The translations under genes were made by a program, and so were the position numbers. From Antedon mediterranea (lineage: Eukaryota; Echinodermata; Crinoidea; Comatulida; Antedonidae): DNA of 60,000 nt. Below, in pieces: positions 57,901 through 60,000 of the stretch (the stretch's first letter is position 1; the number at the start of each line of letters is the position of its first letter). The stretch covers positions 5,688,288 to 5,748,287 of the forward strand of contig NC_092676.1 in assembly GCF_964355755.1 (NCBI RefSeq), given 5' to 3'. The notes under the pieces are model-generated. The model saw only the letters and a program-made list of their open reading frames with translations, had not been told where the DNA came from and did not search any database.

Positions 57901-60000
57901 TATTCTTTAATTAGGCAAAAATTAACTGTTAAAATAATAATGTGTTATTTATTATCACAAATTCTATAGTAAATTCTAAATATTTATTATCATCTTTATG
58001 TATTTATCATTTTTATGTATTTAATTAAATCTCTATAATGACCAATGAACAATTATCGATAATCTTTTAAAAATGAAAAATGTATGAATAATGGCCTCTT
58101 CAAGTCAGCTGTATACTGCTCTAGTACTCTTATAGATACCATTGTAAAACAAATTTGAATTAATAAATAAATTTATTTTTTATAGCAAATTCTAATTATT
58201 ATTTGTTTTATTATTATCCTAATGTTTTATTATCATTTATCATTTATTATCTACATAATAAATACTGATGGCCTGGGTATACTTTAATTAGGCTAAAATA
58301 TATGTTTTATTTTGTTATTCTCATGAACATAATTTTTATAGGAAATCATACAAATTTGTTATCATCTTTATGTATTTAATAATATAATTATTTAATTTAC
58401 CTAAATAATGACCAATAAACAATTATTAATATCTTTAAACAATGAATAATGTAATGAAAATTGTTAATACTGTATGTGATTTTTTTTTAAATACTGTGTT
58501 TGTTGATCAAATTATGAATGATAAACTGCATTATATTCATTGTTATGAATTATTTCATTTGTTTTCTTTTTAAGTAAATTAAAACAAATAAATTAATTTT
58601 AGAAAAATACTTACAGTTTTGTCAGTGCTGTCAATCTATCAAATACATTGACTGGCAATGTACTTATTTGGTTTCTGCCCAAATCCCTTCAAAGTAAAAA
58701 CAATGTACAGTAACAATTACAATATTCAAGTTGTTTGATATGTCAACTTTTATTTTCGGTATACATTTTTTTTTAATTATTTGTATAGTCTTTCAGTCAA
58801 TGATAGGGACATTATCTACATAGTAAATGCTGATGAGTATTCTTTAATTAGGCAAAAATTAACTGTTAAAATAATAATGTGTTATTTATTATCACAAATT
58901 CTATAGTAAATTCTAAATATTTATTATCATCTTTATGTATTTATCATTTTTATGTATTTAATTAAATCTCTATAATGACCAATGAACAATTATCGATAAT
59001 CTTTTAAAAATGAAAAATGTATGAATAATGGCCTCTTCAAGTCAGCTGTATACTGCTCTAGTACTCTTATAGATACCATTGTAAAACAAATTTGAATTAA
59101 TAAATAAATTTATTTTTTATAGCAAATTCTAATTATTATTTGTTTTATTATTATCCTAATGTTTTATTATCATTTATCATTTATTATCTACATAATAAAT
59201 ACTGATGGCCTGGGTATACTTTAATTAGGCTAAAATATATGTTTTATTTTGTTATTCTCATGAACATAATTTTTATAGGAAATCATACAAATTTGTTATC
59301 ATCTTTATGTATTTAATAATATAATTATTTAATTTACCTAAATAATGACCAATAAACAATTATTAATATCTTTAAACAATGAATAATGTAATGAAAATTG
59401 TTAATACTGTATGTGATTTTTTTTTAAATACTGTGTTTGTTGATCAAATTATGAATGATAAACTGCATTATATTCATTGTTATGAATTATTTCATTTGTT
59501 TTCTTTTTAAGTAAATTAAAACAAATAAATTAATTTTAGAAAAATACTTACAGTTTTGTCAGTGCTGTCAATCTATCAAATACATTGGCTGGCAATGTAC
59601 TTATTTGGTTACTGTGCAAATACCTTCAAAGTAAAAACAATGTACAGTAACAATTACAATATTCAAGGTGTTTGAAATGTCAACTTTTATTTTCAATATA
59701 CATTTTTGAATTATTTCTATAGTCTTTCAGTCAATGATAGGGACATTATCTACATAGTAAATGCTGATGAGTATTCTTTAATTAGGCAAAAATTAACTGT
59801 TAAAATGATAATGTGTTATTCTCATTATCACAAATTCTATAGAAAATTCTAAATATTTATTATCATCTTAATGTATTTATCATTTTTATGTATTTAATTA
59901 AATCTCTTTAAATAATGATCAATGAACAATTATTGATAATCTTTAAAAAATGAATAATTTATTAATACTGGTTAAATAATGTTACTGCATAATATTTAGT
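44935..60000 (-). CDS. Receptor gene B: LRR-containing GPCR with long LRR-exon array, 5' end outside window
   Basis: Paralogue of gene A. Exons seen, from 3' to 5': 7TM 44935-45949; distinct LRRs 46383-46454 and 47069-47143; then twenty variable 72-nt LRR exons starting at 47870, 48225, 48738, 49241, 49759, 50278, 51151, 51672, 52173, 52691, 53211, 53732, 54511, 55229, 55748, 56220, 57157, 57677, 58615 and 59552. Two exon remnants lie between them. N-cap and signal peptide exons must lie beyond 60,000. If all exons are joined, the visible part alone has 22 LRRs, far more than the roughly ten of RXFP receptors or the ten of gene A; a spliced subset is equally compatible with the phases. Each exon is intact with consensus donor and acceptor. 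Confidence 0.87.
46383..46454 (-). CDS. Gene B membrane-proximal LRR
   Basis: LWLQGNNLQNYRDRTF...; the consensus N of LxxN is present, unlike K in gene A. Confidence 0.85.
46643..46727. repeat. Dispersed repeat end with (aaataaat) tail, copy in gene B intron
   Basis: Counterpart of 31,485-31,568 at the same intron position. Confidence 0.6.
47069..47143 (-). CDS. Gene B distinct 75-nt LRR
   Basis: LYLQENAITTIEPGAF...SSFASSLSH. Three replacements from the gene A copy (K to E, T to S, R to H). Confidence 0.83.
47870..47941 (-). CDS. Gene B variable LRR exon 1 (3'-most)
   Basis: L-HLGYNQIS; ANVFERL with E for D and S for P (TLSAN); last variable K. Second-type downstream intron. Confidence 0.88.
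48225..48296 (-). CDS. Gene B variable LRR exon 2
   Basis: L-YLNRNQIS; DGL for DRL; last variable L. Confidence 0.88.
48738..48809 (-). CDS. Gene B variable LRR exon 3, N replaced
   Basis: L-YLNRTQIS: the near-universal asparagine of LxxN is T. Ends ALREL. Otherwise close to exon 2. Confidence 0.86.
49241..49312 (-). CDS. Gene B variable LRR exon 4
   Basis: L-TLNANKIS; ends ALRKL. Identical copy at 52,173. Confidence 0.88.
49759..49830 (-). CDS. Gene B variable LRR exon 5
   Basis: L-SLGWNKIS; LTVLTI with V for A. Identical copy at 52,691. Confidence 0.88.
50278..50349 (-). CDS. Gene B variable LRR exon 6
   Basis: L-YLHGNRIR; last variable G. Confidence 0.88.
50643..50656 (-). pseudogene. 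LRR exon remnant 1
   Basis: Only the acceptor side survives ('ttttattttgaag|GGGTTTGAGTGG', L-GLSG); the rest is deleted and joined to intron sequence. The same deletion occurs at 54,002. Confidence 0.75.
51151..51222 (-). CDS. Gene B variable LRR exon 7
   Basis: L-YLDFNQIS; last variable L. Copy at 53,211. Confidence 0.88.
51672..51743 (-). CDS. Gene B variable LRR exon 8
   Basis: L-YLFSNQIR; last variable H. Copy at 53,732. Confidence 0.88.
52173..52244 (-). CDS. Gene B variable LRR exon 9
   Basis: Duplicate of exon 4 (L-TLNANKIS). Confidence 0.88.
52691..52762 (-). CDS. Gene B variable LRR exon 10
   Basis: Duplicate of exon 5 (L-SLGWNKIS). Confidence 0.88.
53211..53282 (-). CDS. Gene B variable LRR exon 11
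   Basis: Duplicate of exon 7 (L-YLDFNQIS). Confidence 0.88.
53732..53803 (-). CDS. Gene B variable LRR exon 12
   Basis: Duplicate of exon 8 (L-YLFSNQIR). Confidence 0.88.
54002..54015 (-). pseudogene. LRR exon remnant 2
   Basis: Same truncated exon and deletion joint as at 50,643, so the deletion preceded the local duplication. Confidence 0.75.
54511..54582 (-). CDS. Gene B variable LRR exon 13
   Basis: L-SLGDNKIS; last variable G. Confidence 0.88.
55229..55300 (-). CDS. Gene B variable LRR exon 14
   Basis: L-SLNDNKIS; differs from exon 13 only by two adjacent bases that change one concave-face codon (GGT to AAT). Confidence 0.88.
55748..55819 (-). CDS. Gene B variable LRR exon 15
   Basis: L-YLYGNQIS; last variable H. 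The upstream intron is shortened (about 400 bp). Confidence 0.88.
56220..56291 (-). CDS. Gene B variable LRR exon 16
   Basis: L-RLNSNQIS; last variable Q. Copy at 57,677. Confidence 0.88.
57157..57228 (-). CDS. Gene B variable LRR exon 17
   Basis: L-RLNSNQIS; last variable K. Second-type downstream intron. Confidence 0.88.
57677..57748 (-). CDS. Gene B variable LRR exon 18
   Basis: Duplicate of exon 16 (L-RLNSNQIS, Q). Confidence 0.88.
58615..58686 (-). CDS. Gene B variable LRR exon 19
   Basis: L-DLGRNQIS; V for A in PAN; last variable K. Second-type downstream intron. Confidence 0.88.
59552..59623 (-). CDS. Gene B variable LRR exon 20
   Basis: L-YLHSNQIS; last variable K. The array continues past the window edge, as the sequence at 59,630-60,000 is ordinary inter-exon intron. 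Confidence 0.88.

Larger units (their letters stand above)
56220..59550. repeat. Higher-order repeats of ~1,457 bp and 937 bp at the right of the array
   Basis: Exon starts 56,220 to 57,677 and 57,157 to 58,615 are 1,457-1,458 bp apart; 57,677 to 58,615 and 58,615 to 59,552 are 937-938 bp. The 'gcctcttcaagtcagctg' block at 56,635 recurs at 58,093 and 59,030. Confidence 0.85.
41272..60000. repeat. Tandem duplication unit 2 (holds receptor gene B, runs off window)
   Basis: Second copy of the unit at 25.1-38.3 kb. Its LRR-exon array is much longer than in unit 1, and its right end lies outside the window. It has about 190 bp at 41,825-42,010 that unit 1 lacks, and is shorter than unit 1 around 42,140-42,260. 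Confidence 0.8.

Noticed and set aside
32750-59623. CRISPR-like or satellite array because of the regular ~520-bp period
   Set aside because: Units are far too long and eukaryotic; the repeated core is a protein-coding LRR exon with splice sites.

Overview
The window is invertebrate nuclear DNA: AT-rich, with long introns, tRNA-derived SINEs, MITEs and minisatellites, and genes split into small exons with GT-AG junctions. The SINE types, the frequent 'aggcctac' motif and an LGR/relaxin-receptor-like GPCR suggest an invertebrate deuterostome, most likely an echinoderm. That assignment is inference.

Bases 1-10,533 hold no gene I can support, only repeats. A complete six-exon tetraspanin gene of 264 codons lies on the + strand at 10,588-16,909; its introns carry MITEs, a 160-bp tandem array and SINE pieces. 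Bases 17-25 kb are again gene-free, with an 18-bp minisatellite, hairpin MITEs and a 2.4-kb fold-back element at 21,453-23,898.

From about 25.1 kb to the right edge lies the main feature: two tandem copies of a minus-strand gene for a leucine-rich-repeat G-protein-coupled receptor (LGR type C, RXFP/GRL101-like). Copy A is complete and can be spliced by eye without breaking frame: signal peptide exon, LRR N-cap exon, eight near-identical 72-nt LRR exons, two distinct LRR exons, then one 1-kb exon for the hinge and 7TM domain; 695 residues. Copy B has an almost identical 7TM exon, the same two distinct LRR exons, and at least 20 LRR exons of 72 nt before the window ends. Many short + strand reading frames between 32 and 60 kb are antisense shadows of these exons or their introns.

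The LRR exons are nearly invariant in the scaffold part (IxTLPANVFDRLTALT) but very variable at the residues of the xLxLxxN beta strand, the concave, ligand-facing side. Introns between them look more alike than these few codons. All exons are phase 2-2, and every possible junction codon is leucine, so any number or order of them would stay in frame. The layout looks like a diversifiable recognition ectodomain (compare lamprey VLR LRR modules) on a constant GPCR signalling domain. The array shows recent unequal exchange, exon remnants and higher-order repeats. Whether diversity is only allelic and evolutionary, or also arises by splicing or somatic change, cannot be told from this sequence.
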